Shown in pieces: positions 35,966-48,615 of a stretch of DNA of 64,000 nt. Numbering within the stretch: position 1 is the stretch's first letter; every line of letters starts with the position of its first letter. Source of the DNA: Kwoniella bestiolae CBS 10118 (lineage: Eukaryota > Basidiomycota > Tremellomycetes > Tremellales > Cryptococcaceae). The notes under the pieces are model-generated. The model had not been told where the DNA came from. It made no database searches and saw nothing but the letters and a program-made list of their open reading frames with translations. The stretch covers positions 2,108,001 through 2,172,000 of the forward strand of contig NC_089245.1 in NCBI RefSeq assembly GCF_000512585.2. The letters run 5' to 3'. Both the position numbers and the translations under genes were made by a program.

Positions 35966-38178
35966 ATGAGCTCGTTCGCTCCCTCTTCACCCGAACAGCT
36001 AAACAGGCTCGCGCTCTCCACCACAGCGGCAGAAGGTTTGGATCTCGTTCGTGCACCATCAGCTATTCCTACGAACGGTCCCAACGGCGAATCGATACAT
36101 GAGAAAAGTTTGGATACAGGACCAGAAGGTGAAGCTGTTGAAGAGGACGTGTTGCAAGCTATAGAAGAGTATGTATATCCTGAGGGGGGATATGGTTGGG
36201 TGGTCGTTGGATGCTGTATGACTTTTGCAGCTTTGACTATGGGGTAAGTTTGAGTCTGTCTATCCTACAGTCTGCTCTGCATGTACATCTTTCTGGTTAA
36301 CACCTGGGCATTCCGCTGATGATCTTCTCCTGATTGGCAGGTGGGGTGTCGCATGGGGAGTATTCCAAGCTCATTATGCGGAATATACATTTCCTGAGCA
36401 AGCTTCGAACTTGAGTATAATAGGTGGATTGTTTGCATTGGTAAGTGGGCAGCTCGACCTTACTATTGGACAACCAGACAACAAAAGACCACCACAGCTG
36501 AGTGCGCGTCTGTATCTAGTTGCAAAATACCACGTCGTTCGTAGCTGGGAAAATAGGTGACAAGTTGTGAGTGAGCCCGTCTCAATTTCAATCATTGATC
36601 AAGTGTACCCAACCCACGAGATTTTCGTACTGATTACCCCCGTTCTTATCTTAGCGGCTTCAAGAGAGTACTGTTCATCTCGGTGTTCGTATATTGGTTG
36701 GCTTTGTTCTTAGCATCTTGGAGTACCAGACTATGGCAGATAACTCTGACGCAGGTATGTTATATCTCATGTGACTTATGAATACCGTGTCCGTATCTAA
36801 GTCTGATATACATGATTTTCGCTCGTCCGAATAGGGTGTATTGACTGGAGTCGGAGTCGGGATCTGTCAACCGATGTTCTTCAGTCTACCATCTCAGTGG
36901 TTCTACAAGAAACGAGGGTTGGCATCGGGGTTGGCCATAGCTGGAGCAGGATTTGGTAAGTCATTCTTTTCATTATGATGCCTGCCATATCAGTCTAATG
37001 ATGTGATACTGAATGATGATCTCGTACTATGGATCAGGCGGAGCAATCGGCACTCTCATCATCAGAGCCTTGTTAAAAGCCATTGGACCACACAAGACGT
37101 TACTGTGAGTGTCTCATCGCACATCACACGCTTGGCATCGACTGATTACCAAATCTTACATAGCATATACTCCTTCATTAACCTCGCACTCATGACTATC
37201 GCTGCTCTCCTTGTCCGTACTCAGCCCAACTCTCCGGAAGCTAGGGCGAAAGGTAAAGGACCGTGGTTCGATAAGAGGGTATGGAGATTGGTGCCGTTCC
37301 ATTTCCTGGCGTTGTGTTTGCTGTTGAACACTTTTGGATATTGGTGTGTACTGTACTCCTTCTACAATATACTCATCTCGAGTATCCAGCTGTTCGGCAT
37401 ACGAGCTGATATTGCTGGTGAGATAGTACCGTACTATTCTTTCTGACTCAGTATATCAAGCAGTTGAAAGGAGTGCCAAATAACGATATCCTGGGTGCAT
37501 TGTCAGTATACCATCTTCCAGGGTTAAGGGATTTCAGCACAGTCAATAGCTGATGACAAGTCATTCCGTAGACCTCTAAGTCTGCTCAACTTTTGCGCTG
37601 GTGTCGGTCGTATATCCATCGGATACGCCGCAGATAAACTCGGAGCGATGAATACCTTTGTATTCGTCTGTATGGCCTCGTCAGCTGCGATACTGGCCTT
37701 GTGGTTACCTGCTACGACATATAATGTAATTGTCGCCTTTGGGGTGATCTATGGGCTGGTGAGTGAAACTCGTATCTTAGAATTCAATCTGAAAGCTGTT
37801 CGTACTGACCAGGACATGTTGTTACAACCACTCAGATCGCCCCTACATTCTATACCCTCATTCCCATGGCGGCTGCCGAAGTGTTCGGCCCGCAAAACCT
37901 GGCCACCAACGTAGGCGTGGTACTGCTCTTCACGGCCCCCGCTGGACTTGGAGGCGGTCTAGCAGGAGGTCAGATATTGGAGAAGACGGGCGAATGGAAA
38001 TGGTTGATCGTGTATGGTGCGTTGCTCCATGCTGTTGCGGGAGTATGTATCTTAATAAGTAAGTTGCTCATTACACATCTTTCAGCTTTGTTCTTCCTAT
38101 CTCTACGAGTAGATTAATTGACTGCTGTCCGTTATAGCTCGAATGATGATAAATAAACGGATATGGGTCAAGGTATGA
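35966..38178 (+). CDS. monocarboxylate-transporter-like MFS protein (MCT family)
   Basis: Carrier of the fungal MCT group, about 480 residues in ten or so exons, all in phase. A 70-residue hydrophilic N terminus precedes the family signature PEGGYGWVVVGCCMTFAALTMGWGVAWGVFQAHY. GKIGDKFGFKRVLFIS (loop 2-3), GVLTGVGVGICQPMFFSLPSQWFYKKRGLASGLAIAGAG and GRISIGYAADKLG (loop 8-9) follow, with FGPQNLATNVGVVLLFTAPAGLGG near the end. The intron around 37342-37428 uses a GTGTGT donor and its acceptor restores FGYCTVLFFLTQYIK. Fungal members carry monocarboxylates, riboflavin or other small molecules. The substrate is not evident. Confidence 0.87.
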
Positions 38179-38246
38179 TAGATTGCATAGACATGAACAT
38201 TATCATATAACGATGCGTTCTCATTCCTAGAACTGAAAATTAAGAG

Positions 38247-39494
38247 CTACCATCTACTAGTCGCTCCTGCAGTTTCTAGCTCCTTCTTGAAAGCATTGAC
38301 AATCACAGTAGTATCCAAGCCGACGATAACGCCCTCGTATCCCTTTTCTACCGCTTCCTTCGATTCCGCACCAGGCGACCAAGCTATCACGGGTATACCT
38401 GCCTTTTTAGAGACTTGGAATATCTGTTCTACTCCCTCTGTAACCCTGGGATCGGATTGAGGTAGAGAACCGAGGGAGAGCGCTAGATCATATTGGCCTA
38501 TGAATATTGCGTCTGATCGTATGGCATGGCTGTTAGCTCTGGCTCATTCGCGCACGACGGGGAGGAATTGCAGGAATAGTCAGACGGTAAAGTTCAATGA
38601 AAGATCCTTGCAAGACTCATTACCCACCTAATCCCTTTACTTTAACGATCTCCTCGATATTCTCCAACCCCAACTTCGTCTCAATAATGGCAATGACCAA
38701 CGTAGCGTCGTTGGCATTCTTGACGTACTCCTCCTGGGTCAATGTCCGACCGGCAGGTTCACCTTGGCCGCTCAGATGGAACGCTTGGGTATGGAAACTT
38801 CCTCCTGAAGTGCGTCCTCCAAAGGGTGGGAACTTGGCACGGTGAACTACGTCTTCCGCTTGCTCCTGTGTGGTAAACGTGCACCGTCAATTGCTTTTCC
38901 ATTCTGTTCACTGTTTTGGCAGGTATTCTTGCAAATATGCAGTGGTAAAGCAGGACCTTTTGCCGAACCAGATGAATAGCGAAGAAAGACAAAACACTCA
39001 CCCTCGACTCCAACAATGGAATCATGATCCCATGAGCGCCCGCGTCCAGGGCAACTCTTATGCCCCATTTCTCGCTGCCCATACCAGGGCATCTGGCGAT
39101 CTGAAGTAAAAGAGAAATTTCTGTATCAGTGACCCACGTCCTGAGTATCCGTGTCAAGTACAGCCACTCACCGGAGAAACACCCAAAGCAGCTATAGAGT
39201 GATAGGCATCGTACAACGCTTTCTCATCGTAATTACCATGTTCCGCGTCCAACACGATGAACTGTATGACTCATGTATCAGCTTGGCTTCGGTGGAATTG
39301 TCCGGTGTTGTAACACGTAGATCTGTGTGAGCACTCACATCCAGTCCGTACCTCTTCAATCCCGCCAAAGTCCTGACCAGGCCCGCACCAGGAGCTTTAG
39401 TGATTATACCATACGCAGGTCGACCTTCATGCCATGCTTCTTTGATATGGTTGACTCGCTGAGCGATGGAAGGTGAATTTTCTTGGTCTGACAT
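38247..39494 (-). CDS. HpcH/HpaI-family aldolase (copy 1)
   Basis: Class II pyruvate-type aldolase (HpcH/HpaI/citrate-lyase-beta fold), which cleaves or forms 2-keto-acid aldols with a divalent metal. About 300 residues. Motifs are VLDAEHGNYDEKALYDAY (EHG catalytic-site region), GIRVALDAGAHGIMIPLLESR (phosphate/carboxylate loop), IIETKLGLENIEEI (metal-binding Glu) and IFIGQYDLALSLG (metal-binding Asp). Five exons are in phase. Two in-frame ATGs exist. I prefer 39494, because TATATATA at 39567-39574 (minus strand) is only 22 bases from the upstream ATG at 39545 but 73 from this one. It is convergent with the MCT-like transporter, only 68 bases away. A paralogue lies at 58020-59063. Confidence 0.87.
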
Positions 39495-39965
39495 ATCGAC
39501 TTGGAAGTTGTACCTGTGCCAAGCAAAAGAGAGCAGCCCGAACATGACTGTACGTGTACTTGTATTTATATATACTCGCTATTCATCTAAGCAAGCACAT
39601 CATCTCGGGAAACATAGTAGACCCAATCACATCATATCATATCATGCAATCTTATCATTTCGGATGAGAGGATTAGTCAAGTGCTGATATCAGTCACGTC
39701 ATATCATCGGTCACGACCGAAATCCTCTTTTATGCTAGAAAATGATTTGGTTATTCTTATCATCTCTCGTCGTTGATCGAATGGATTATAGAGATACATA
39801 CAACTCAACAAGCGTTCTCTTATAGTGTGGAATGACTGACGCCAGACCCCGAACCTCACTCCGGGAACCACCTTCATCTTTTGGGTCTGCCCTTCCCAGC
39901 TGATCCTGCTCATCCATCTTTGGGGAGAACGGTGTAATCTTCTCTCCATACTATATGCCTCTTCG
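39495..39965. other. intergenic
   Basis: About 470 bases between two minus-strand genes, holding the TATA box of the aldolase. No gene recognised. Confidence 0.45.
39567..39574 (-). promoter_or_regulatory. TATA box of HpcH/HpaI aldolase copy 1
   Basis: TATATATA on the minus strand, 73 bases upstream of the ATG at 39494. Its position argues against using the in-frame ATG at 39545. Confidence 0.5.
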
Positions 39966-41143
39966 TCACTGCCAGAGCGGGGTATCTATCTTGTCGGAGA
40001 CGTCTTTCTGAGCGAACAGACTTCTCTGAGGGTCCTCCTTGACTCGGTCGTCTTTGATCATCCTGCATGGTCGATTGCGAGTGAGAGCGGAGGGCGAGGA
40101 TGGGGGATAGTCAAGATACGAAGGGCGAAGTTTTGGTCGAGTGATAAGTTTAGTGTGTAGTCATTAAAAATTGCAGTTGACGATAATATGAGGACGAGAT
40201 GGGAAGATGATTGGGTAGTGGATGGCGAGTGAAGAAGGCGAGTGAAGAAGGCAAGCGCATGGGAAACAGAGCATGGTCAGCATGTGTCTGACCAGGGTAT
40301 GTGGTTGGTGTTCATGGCAAGATGTGAAATTGACAGAAGAGGATCACATCATCCGTAAAGCGCATAAACGATATAGTGCGGTATCATACTCGATGACCAG
40401 GGAAGGAAGATACCGGAGAAAGACCAGTACGAGACCAGAGCACTCACCTAGCATCTATTCGGGCATCTTCACCTTCCACACCAATCATGGCCTGTGGTTC
40501 TTTCGCTTCTATCACATAGTGATTGTCACAATGAGGGCAGTACTCGTCCGATTCTTCGTAGGTCGTCATGTCTTTTCGGAAAGCTTTTTTGCACTGTATA
40601 GTCAAGGTAGATTCAGTAGTCAGCGTGAAGATCATTTATATGACGAAGATAAACCGGGAGAACACAGATGAGATCCCGAAGGCAGTCTTCAACTCCGTAG
40701 AGCACACAAGGGAGCTTGATCGGGATCAGGGATATGATGGGTGTCGCACTGTGAAAGAGCGAGGATGATGCAGAATCCACTCACCTTTTTACACATGAAA
40801 GCCATCTCCATCGTCTTTCTTAGCGGATGATCCTGACTCTCCTCGTGACATTGCGGACACTATAATCAGTTCGTTAGCACCGATATGAGTCGAATGTGAG
40901 GGGACCCGGAGGGACAAGGAGCGACGAGATTCGACATTGCAGCCGTTAAACTCGGATGAAAATAACCTCAACCCACATCGAAGAATTTCTTACAGCATGG
41001 CGCTCTGATAGCCACCTGAGCGTTCAGAATATGTTTACTGCAGAAGTGGAGCATGATTAGTAGGGGCAATACTACGTGACAAAGAAGCGGGGACATAGTT
41101 CGGACAGGCAACAACACTCCCGGAAGAGAAGCACTCACCACAT
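39966..41143 (-). CDS. CHY-type zinc-finger protein
   Basis: Zinc-binding protein of about 140 residues. Starting MCKHILNAQVAIRAPCCKK, it continues CPQCHEE, a Cys pair in FMCKKCKKAF, and CPHCDNHYVIE, giving the Cys/His pairs of the CHY zinc-finger fold. The tail DARMIKDDRVKEDPQRSLF is also seen in fungal members. Yeast Hot13 is a CHY protein of the mitochondrial intermembrane space, but other fungal members are uncharacterised, so the role here is open. Five exons are in phase. The start lies two codons before an intron (donor at 41138), as judged by the family N terminus. The last intron (40063-40447) is 385 bases, several times longer than its neighbours. Confidence 0.8.
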
Positions 41144-41617
41144 ATTGACTTCTGGTGATAAACCACCTCTGAATGTTCGTGTAGCTGTAAGCCTTGGAGT
41201 TTAATTCGCTACCTCTGATCTGTAGGATATCCTGGGTGCTACGCTCAAGTATCTTATACGATATAAAAGTATATGATGATATAGGATGTAGATGATGTCC
41301 TCTTGTTCAACATTTTCTCTCACAGAGACGCGTCTCGTGCTTTTCAAGTATTAACGGACATGGATCATATCTCCGTAAAGACTCCTTGTTTGTAATGGCC
41401 CATTACGATTTGTTCGGTGTGTGGGTCAAAGGGTACTGGAGAAGTCAATTAGCGGAATCAAATAGGTTTGTAACGAGAATACCGATTTATCATCATGCTG
41501 TTTATCATGCTCATCCCCATCATCATTATCATCATCATGCTCATCATCTTAATCTCCCATCATCATCCTCATTATTATCAGTCACACAATCATAGCATCA
41601 TCATATAGACGTGAAAG
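41144..41617. other. divergent spacer with CAT/ATC-rich DNA
   Basis: About 470 bases between divergent starts. The part from 41490 to 41615 is a run of imperfect ATC/CAT triplets on the coding strand of the downstream gene. Confidence 0.6.
41490..41615. repeat. imperfect ATC/CAT-rich low-complexity tract
   Basis: Imperfect repeats of CAT, ATC and TCATC immediately before the start codon at 41618, probably within the 5' leader. Confidence 0.7.
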
Positions 41618-43707
41618 ATGGATCAGGTGGAGCAGGGGGATCAGGTGGAACAGCCAGATCAGGTCCAGGTGGATCTGGTGAGAGCACTCGAATCAATCGA
41701 TACCAACAACAACAATAATCATCATAACGAACTACCAATCCCAATCGAGATAGTAGATCAATCCATAAACAATGCACTCCCACTCCCACAACACCCACAG
41801 CAGCAACAACAGTCCATCGATGGATCTCAAATCGAAGAAGAGGACCATCAAGAATTACACGAATGGACGAGAGAACAGCTTCACGCCGAGATAGTGAAAC
41901 TACGACGAATGGCCAAGAGCAACAGCAATAACACCACACCTATCTCGACACCCACACCAATAGATGCTAGTAAACAACAGGACGAGGTGGAAAAGGCGCT
42001 GGAAGCTGTACAGCACATAAGAGAACATTCATCAGTATTACCTTCAGACATAGATCCAAATCTACATCAGAATCAGGATGCGTTCACTCCGATCGCTATA
42101 CCTTCGACATCTGTATCTATCGGATTGGTATCAGGTCAGGAGGAGGGAGGAAGCTCGACAACCAAACGAAGGGTAAAGAGAAAGAGGAATAACAATGAGA
42201 CCGATACGAAGGAAGAAAAGATAGTGAAAAGGGATGAAGGTACGGGTAAAAGATTAGAGAAAGATAGGAAAACAGAGTTATCGAAATGTGTCAGAACAAA
42301 GATACGAAGCTGGCTAGGAGTAGGTATGGATGATCCGTTGCCCCATCCTCAATCAAATCCAACGTCTGCTCCTCAAAATGGCGTCGGACTTAGTACCAAT
42401 GCTGGTGGGATGTTCATACCCGATTGGTCTCAGCAACTCAACGACGATGTAAATGTTGACTGGGTAAACAAAATATCAGAGGAGATCTACAAGGAATGTC
42501 TGAATGGGTTATACCCCAAGATACCCCAATCCGATATCACTCCTGAAGTCATTGATCGAACGACGAAGACCGCTTTTGTGAACATGTGCAAGAGGTATGC
42601 TCAGGAGAACGATCCAAAGGGAGAAGAGAGGAGGGGAAAGTACACGAAGAAGAGGAGGAGATGGGCGAGGAAGGATCTGGTGAGTCATCTCGCTAGCATA
42701 TGTTTGACTCGGAAACTGGCAAATGTGCCCGAAAACCATCACCTTACGCTCCTCTCGGATCATGGTCTTCTTGATAGTGGTATCGTTTATAGCTGATGTG
42801 TAATGTGTCCACTGCCATTAGAAACAGAAAAGACGTACTAGAACAGCTTCAGACCCTTCATTCCAAAACCTCAACTTGCCCCTCTCGGCACTTCATATCG
42901 ACTACATGTCAAGTGAATACTCATCCTCCGGGGAAGACACTGAAGGAGAGTTAGAGAATATATTGAATAAGCGGAAGGGATTATGGGACGATATGAGGAG
43001 GAAGCAAGTCGACGATGACCAGCCGACTACAAATGGCAATGGGAGCGGGAAGAATGGGTGGGTTGTAGGGCTGAGCGAAAAGGTGTTGGAAGTCAGGACG
43101 CCAAGATGGAGGAGCGAATCTGTGAGTTGGCATATCGAGTTTATATCCGATATTACAGCTACTCTCGTTTGTTCGAGTACGGGCAGAGCTGTACCTGGAG
43201 TATTTCTGCTGATACTGCTTGCCTTCAATACAGCTCAACGAAATATACAACAAACTCGATGCTCACGCGGCCCAAATATCCGATACCCGTTCCACCTCCA
43301 AGAGCACTTCCACGCCCCGAACCCAAACACCACTTGACTCATCGACTTCATCTCCCTCACCAATCACTATCCGCGCAGGACACGTCGCACCATCTCACCG
43401 AAGATTCACCATGTCCCCCGGTATCATGCGCAAAGGGAATATACCAAGAGATCTGGGAGAAGGGTGGATGTGGGCGAGCGGAATGGGAGGTGTTTGGCCT
43501 GAAGAAGCTGCTAGGTGGATTGGAGGGGCGGAGTTTGCTCATAGTGATATGACGACTGATGTTGTTGGGAATGGTGAGCAGGAGAATACCGTGGATATGG
43601 GGGTTGGGACAAATGGGCAAACCAATGATACTGGTGTCAACACAAACCATGAACACGAGCAGGAACAGGCTAGATTGGGTTTAGTCAACGCGTTGGAGGG
43701 GCTGTAA
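41618..43707 (+). CDS. unknown low-complexity, probably nuclear protein
   Basis: About 611 residues in three exons (41618-42679, 42822-43121, 43234-43707), all joining in phase 0. I do not recognise the family. The first 75 residues are Gln, Asn, Asp and Pro rich. A basic block TTKRRVKRKR and another with KTELSKCVRTKIRSWLG follow. A denser, possibly folded section spans about residues 275-350 (WSQQLNDDVNVDWVNKISEE, then NMCKRYAQ). Next comes a very basic stretch (RRGKYTKKRRRWARKDLKQKRRTRT) that looks like a nuclear localisation or nucleic-acid-binding segment. An acidic Ser-rich run (SSEYSSSGEDTEGELENIL) and a C terminus with MSPGIMRKGNIPRDLGEGW follow. The pattern suggests a transcription- or chromatin-related protein; this is inference only. 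Confidence 0.75.
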
Positions 43708-44497
43708 CGGTTGTCTCCCTTCATATCAGATGGGCCAAAGTTGTATGTCCAAGTTTGTTATCAAGAGCCATCGAAAGGATCTCGTCCTCTTTCTACAGCT
43801 TCCCAATCATGCGATTTCAATCATTCAGGTGACACCTCGAGTTTTCTCTCTACCACTCCGATTCATCATTTTTCTTCTGATCTTGCACGTTTGCACCTCA
43901 AGTTCTTCTCCTCTTCCCTTCCATGAGATAAGCACCATTCTTATCTACCTCCTGGATGATCGGACTTGGACAGGCCCAGATAAAGTATCAATGATGATTA
44001 AGCGGTATCCATATCCCATGCAGGAGACCGAGGTCGACTTCATTCCACTCATCCGTCAACCCAAAAACTCGCCCGTCTATTCGGTGGATATACGGATTCA
44101 ACCAATCCGATCCGAAAATTCCTTATCAATTTTGACGCTAACGCTGCAAGTCTATCATAACATCCGCGCTCATCCTTGTCTTGGTTGTTCTGCTCTGATG
44201 CAGCTTCAAGCCATGGTCACATGAACTTTACATTCTCGCTTTCAGGCCGAGGGCTGGACCAATGGGAGGATATTGATATGGTCAGCGAAAGAAGGGGGAA
44301 GAGCTGAAAGGGAAGGGGAGAATGGGATGAGAGCCGGTATTTCACCGAACACGAGAGATAAGCTATTTTCAACAGATACAAATACACGGAGATATGGGTT
44401 CCGTATCGTGTGAGGATATATGTAACACCCCTTGTTGTAAAATCACCTAACCGTCTCCCCTATCTAAAAAGTCATTTCACGTTGTGGGTCCGAGAAA
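43708..44497. other. intergenic, promoter of lactose-permease-like transporter
   Basis: About 790 bases between two plus-strand genes. Several open frames exist but none shows family features. No repeat of note. Confidence 0.5.
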
Positions 44498-46673
44498 ATG
44501 ACAGTCGAAACAGGTGTCAACTGGGCGGCTATGTGAGTGTGTCTTTCGGATTAGACCACCGTATCGTGCATTTTATAATAAGACAGATACTGACGCGGAT
44601 CCGATGATATAGCCCCAATGCCGTGGATTTTGTCCAGTGGCCCAAGAACCGCGGTCTCGCAAGTCTGTTCTTCTTCGCTTCTATCCTCTATGTTGGTCAA
44701 TTTTTGAACGGGTATGATGGGACTATCACGGGTGGTCTTCAGGCATTACCAGGTACGATATTTCCTTTCTCTAAAATCATCACATCGTCAACCCAGCCTT
44801 TCCATCCGACAACCGATCTCATATTTACCTACCTGTTCGCCAAGGCTAATGCTTCCGTTGTACGGCAGATTGGCACACCGACCTCGGAAACCCCAACGCC
44901 AACAAGATTGGTCTGATGAACGCCGCAGCGTACATCGTCGGGATCTGCATGGGACCCATCAACGCCTACGTGGTCGATCGATTCGGAAGGAAGTGGCCCA
45001 TCAGGTGGTTCACCATCACTATGATGCTGGGTACCATCGTCGGTGTGATCGCGGGGGTCAAACAGGGTAATACTGGATATGCGCTTTTCGTCGCTTCGCG
45101 TGCTATCATTGGTTCAGGTATTCCGCCTTTTCTCATGACGGCGCAGATTATGATGCAGGAAATAGTAAGTGACTCGGGGACACGAATGGAGGTGCAACTC
45201 GGCTCGGAGACAAGTTTAATCGCTGACATCTTCGTTTCTTCGTCCAGGCCCACCCACGCTTCAGACCTCAACTAGCAGCTCTGTGGGATGCCAACTGGGT
45301 ATTCGGGTCAACCATCGGCTCACTGATTACCTTCGGAACTTCGTACCTCCAAAATTCATGGTCATGGCGCATCCCCTACCTGCTCCAGCTCGTCCCAGCC
45401 ATCTACATGCTCGTCGCTGTCCAGTTCGTTCCCGAAACACCAAGATATCTCATCGCAAATGGCCGGGAAGAAGAGGCCCACGAGTTCTTCATCAAGTATC
45501 ATGGCAATGGAAACGCGGAGGATGAGCTGGTCGCGTTTGAATGGGAGGAGATGAAAGCTACTATAGCGCTCGAAGAGGCAAGTAAGAAGTACAGCTGGAA
45601 ACAGGTTTTGAAGATTCCGGGGAATAAACATCGTTTGGGGCTGGCAGCTTTGATGACTTTCATGCCTCAGGTAGGTCTTGCGTTATTTCCTTAGAGAAGT
45701 ATATAGGACCTGACGATACGAGTGCTCCTGGTTTGATATAGCTCAACGGATCAAACATCATCACGATGTATTACTCTGTCGTACTCGCTCAGTGCGGTAT
45801 CAAAGGAGCTGCTCAGACCACTGGTATAGGTACTGGACTGAATATGTGAGTGAACGCAATAATTGCCCCTCTTCAGCAGTAGAGACAGCAGTATCTCGGG
45901 GATGGCTGATGATTCATATCGTGCAGGTGGTCCTTCATCCTGCAACTTTCCGGTGCCTACTCCCTAAAGTACATCAAACGACGACACATGGTTCTGGTAG
46001 CTTGGCCATGCCTGGCTCTCGGCATGGCCGCGATGGGAGCTTCGAATGGTGTTTACGCCAAATCCGGTCAAACGAACAAAGCAGCAGGTATAGCATCAGT
46101 AGCGATGGTTTGGATATACTCTATCCCTAACAATTTTAGTCAACCGTTGTTCTATTCTTACCCTGCTGAGGTGTTGAATTACTCGTTAAGAGGGAAGGGA
46201 ATGGCCGTTTGGAATACTGTTAATCAAGCTTGGGGAGCTGTGAGTATCTCCGACTTCCTACATCACTCAGAGAGAAGTCATCGCAAGAAAAGAGCTTTAA
46301 GTGAAGGGAATATACTGATTAAGCGAATAGTACGGTTCATACGTGAACTCCATCGCTCTCGATACGATCGGTTGGAAATATTACCTAGTCTTCGTCCCTA
46401 TTCTATCAGTCCAATGGGTATTAGCGTACTTCTGTGAGTGAAATCCCAAGTCGAGGCTTGTCCTGCGATAACGATCGCTGACCGTACATTGCAGTCATGG
46501 TGGAGACTAAAGGGTTCACGCTGGAAGAGATTGCGATAGCCTTTGAAGGTACCGGCGCAGCTGTATCCAAAGTGGATCAACGGATTGCAAGGGAGAACAA
46601 CGACGCTCAAGATGGCAAAGATCTGGAAAAGGGTCCTGAAGGTGCAGTTTCAGTGGCCGTCATCGAGTCATAG
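44498..46673 (+). CDS. MFS sugar transporter (lactose-permease/hexose-like)
   Basis: Sugar porter of about 520 residues in eight exons, all in phase. Motifs are FLNGYDGTITGGLQALP in helix 1, VVDRFGRKWPIR (loop 2-3), SRAIIGSGIPPFLMTAQIMMQEIAHPRFR, PETPRYLIANGREEEA before the central loop, MPQLNGSNIITMYYSVVL (QLNG sugar-contact region), FYSYPAEVLNYSLRGKGMAVWN, and VETKGFTLEEIAIAFEG at the C terminus. The last pattern is typical of the Lac12-like fungal subgroup. It does not show the frameshift found in the related carrier at 27416. The sugar transported is unknown. Confidence 0.88.
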
Positions 46674-47030
46674 AATGGGCCATGAAAGTCAAGATGGGCT
46701 GGTTTGCTGGTGTATAGCGGAGAGCCTGATATCATTGGGATAAGATGATGGACATGTGATTCTGGATATGGAGTTAAAGGGTTGTTCAGAATGTTATGGT
46801 GGAAGACCTGGTTTCCGTCACAGTCTGATTGTATTCATATGGTTGGAAGATATTTGTGAGGCGGAGCGTGCTCCGATGATGATGGATGCATTAATGCTAT
46901 TCATGCAGTGTGTGAACTTCGAACACTGTATCTCTACTGTCGCACCACAGTGTCAGCGATGGAGGATGAATCGGATAAAACGGAAGAGTCGCTCACTCAC
47001 CACTTTACAGATGCCTCTAGGTATTGTCCG
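46674..47030. other. intergenic between convergent 3' ends
   Basis: About 360 bases between the stops of the convergent transporter and amidotransferase genes. No gene recognised. Confidence 0.5.
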
Positions 47031-48248
47031 CTATGCTACACCCAATACTCTTAACAGAACCCTTCCTATCCTTTCTCCATCATGTTCCTTCTTACTCTGC
47101 TCTCTTGCCTTCTCAGCAAACTCGGCATCGAATGTACCTTTCTTTTCGTAGTTGTCGATGAAGGGGATCAGAATATCTTCATGCCTATTTGAAGCCATCC
47201 TAAAGCGATCAGCTGATTTCACACGAGAACGTATCTGGCCGTTGTGAGCTCACCATTCAGGATGACCTGTGAACGTGTGAAAGCTTTTTAGTACAGTACA
47301 AATCGTGAATGCCGGGCAGTAACTCACCTTGGAAGGCAATTATGTGTACATTACACCACGGCTCACTTGGCAAAGTATGATGGTGAGAGTGTGTGAACGC
47401 AGGAGGCTGATGACCCTCAGGATAGAAGGCGACTACACCTTGCACGGGGCATTTCTCAGATATGCCAAGAAGATGGAAGTCGGATGGGACTTCCGTAACG
47501 ATATCAGAGTGTATTTGTTGCATGTTCTGGATGACAGCTTGGTCAGTACATATCTGACGAAGATTTGGATTCACTTGATAAATCGAAAACTCACGACGTG
47601 ATCCTTGAGATTTTCCGGCTCTTTGGCAGACTTCTTATTCTCTCCCCATATCAGACTCTTCCCTATTTCAGTGAGGTCCATGCGAGTACTTCCTACTTCC
47701 CTGCATATCAGAAGAGGTTCCGTCAGCTACAGACAGACTGACATGTGGATAGGGGGAATTGCAGCAGCTCACCATCCCTCAGGGTTCTCCTGTATCTGAG
47801 AAGGACCAAACGCCCTAGCTATAACCTGTAATCCGAAGCATATACCCAGGATCCTGATACGAGGGTATTCGTCCTACCGAGCAGATCGGTCAGTCATGTG
47901 TGCTTCGAGGGCAGAGAATGAGAGACATTTACCCACGTAGATCTTGATCAAGAATCCAGCCAGTTTCAATATCCACCTAGTATCCGAATGAGCCTCATCC
48001 TCAAAACTACCAGAGATCACTATCGCATCTATCTTCTCCAAATCCTCGTCCTTTGGGTATTCCCTCTTTTCCAACACGTCATAGGTGAGTGTCTCCAGTG
48101 TGAGCGGCTCCGGTAATAATGGTTCGAAGAGATTGTGGATGACGTCTTGGTACTCTCCATGTTTCTCTATCGATTCCTTCTGGAGGGAATCGCACTTGAA
48201 GAAGGCTATGGTGAGTTTGCCGGAAGGGTTGTCGTTGACAGCGGACAT
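47031..48248 (-). CDS. class I glutamine amidotransferase-like protein
   Basis: Stand-alone GATase1-fold protein of about 285 residues. The nucleophile elbow is GICFGLQ, rebuilt as RIRILGICFGLQVIARAFG after an intron with a GTGGGT donor. The catalytic His/Glu region is AFQGHPEWMASNRHED, split by two introns. The N-terminal DAIVISGSFEDEAHSD is the oxyanion-side loop. Such proteins in yeasts are annotated as GMP-synthase-like amidotransferases or gamma-glutamyl peptidases, acting on small Gln or glutathione compounds; the true substrate is unknown. Exons join in phase. Confidence 0.82.
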
Positions 48249-48615
48249 GATAGTGACGGAGTCGTGCGGAGATGATTTGAATGAATATGCTGTAGTAATG
48301 ATGGGTTAAGTAAAACTGAAGAAAGAAAGGTTGAATGCAGTAGTCGATCGAGAGTGATCTACTGGTGGATCACATCATCCTCGCCAAGATAAACGAGATG
48401 GAATTACGTCATGGGAGGGGGAGGTGAAGCGGGCAGTCGATCTTTGTATGGGGTATGCATCGATGGGACGTACGAGATGGATGAAGACCATGTATATCGT
48501 AGTGGTTGAGTGATCTTCTGTCTTGGTTGGAAAGGACTGGTTGAATGAATACAGAGGTTGATGATCTTGGACATCCCGACGTAGGTTGATCGATGAGCAC
48601 TCTAAGAATTTGGTT
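48249..48615. other. intergenic
   Basis: About 370 bases: promoter of the minus-strand amidotransferase and 3' end of the minus-strand protease. No gene recognised. Confidence 0.5.

Noticed and set aside
37342..37446. Apparent frameshift in the MCT-like gene at VPYYSF then stop
   Set aside because: An intron with a GTGTGT donor and acceptor at GAGATAG joins the frames in phase and gives FGYCTVLFFLTQYIK, so the gene is intact.
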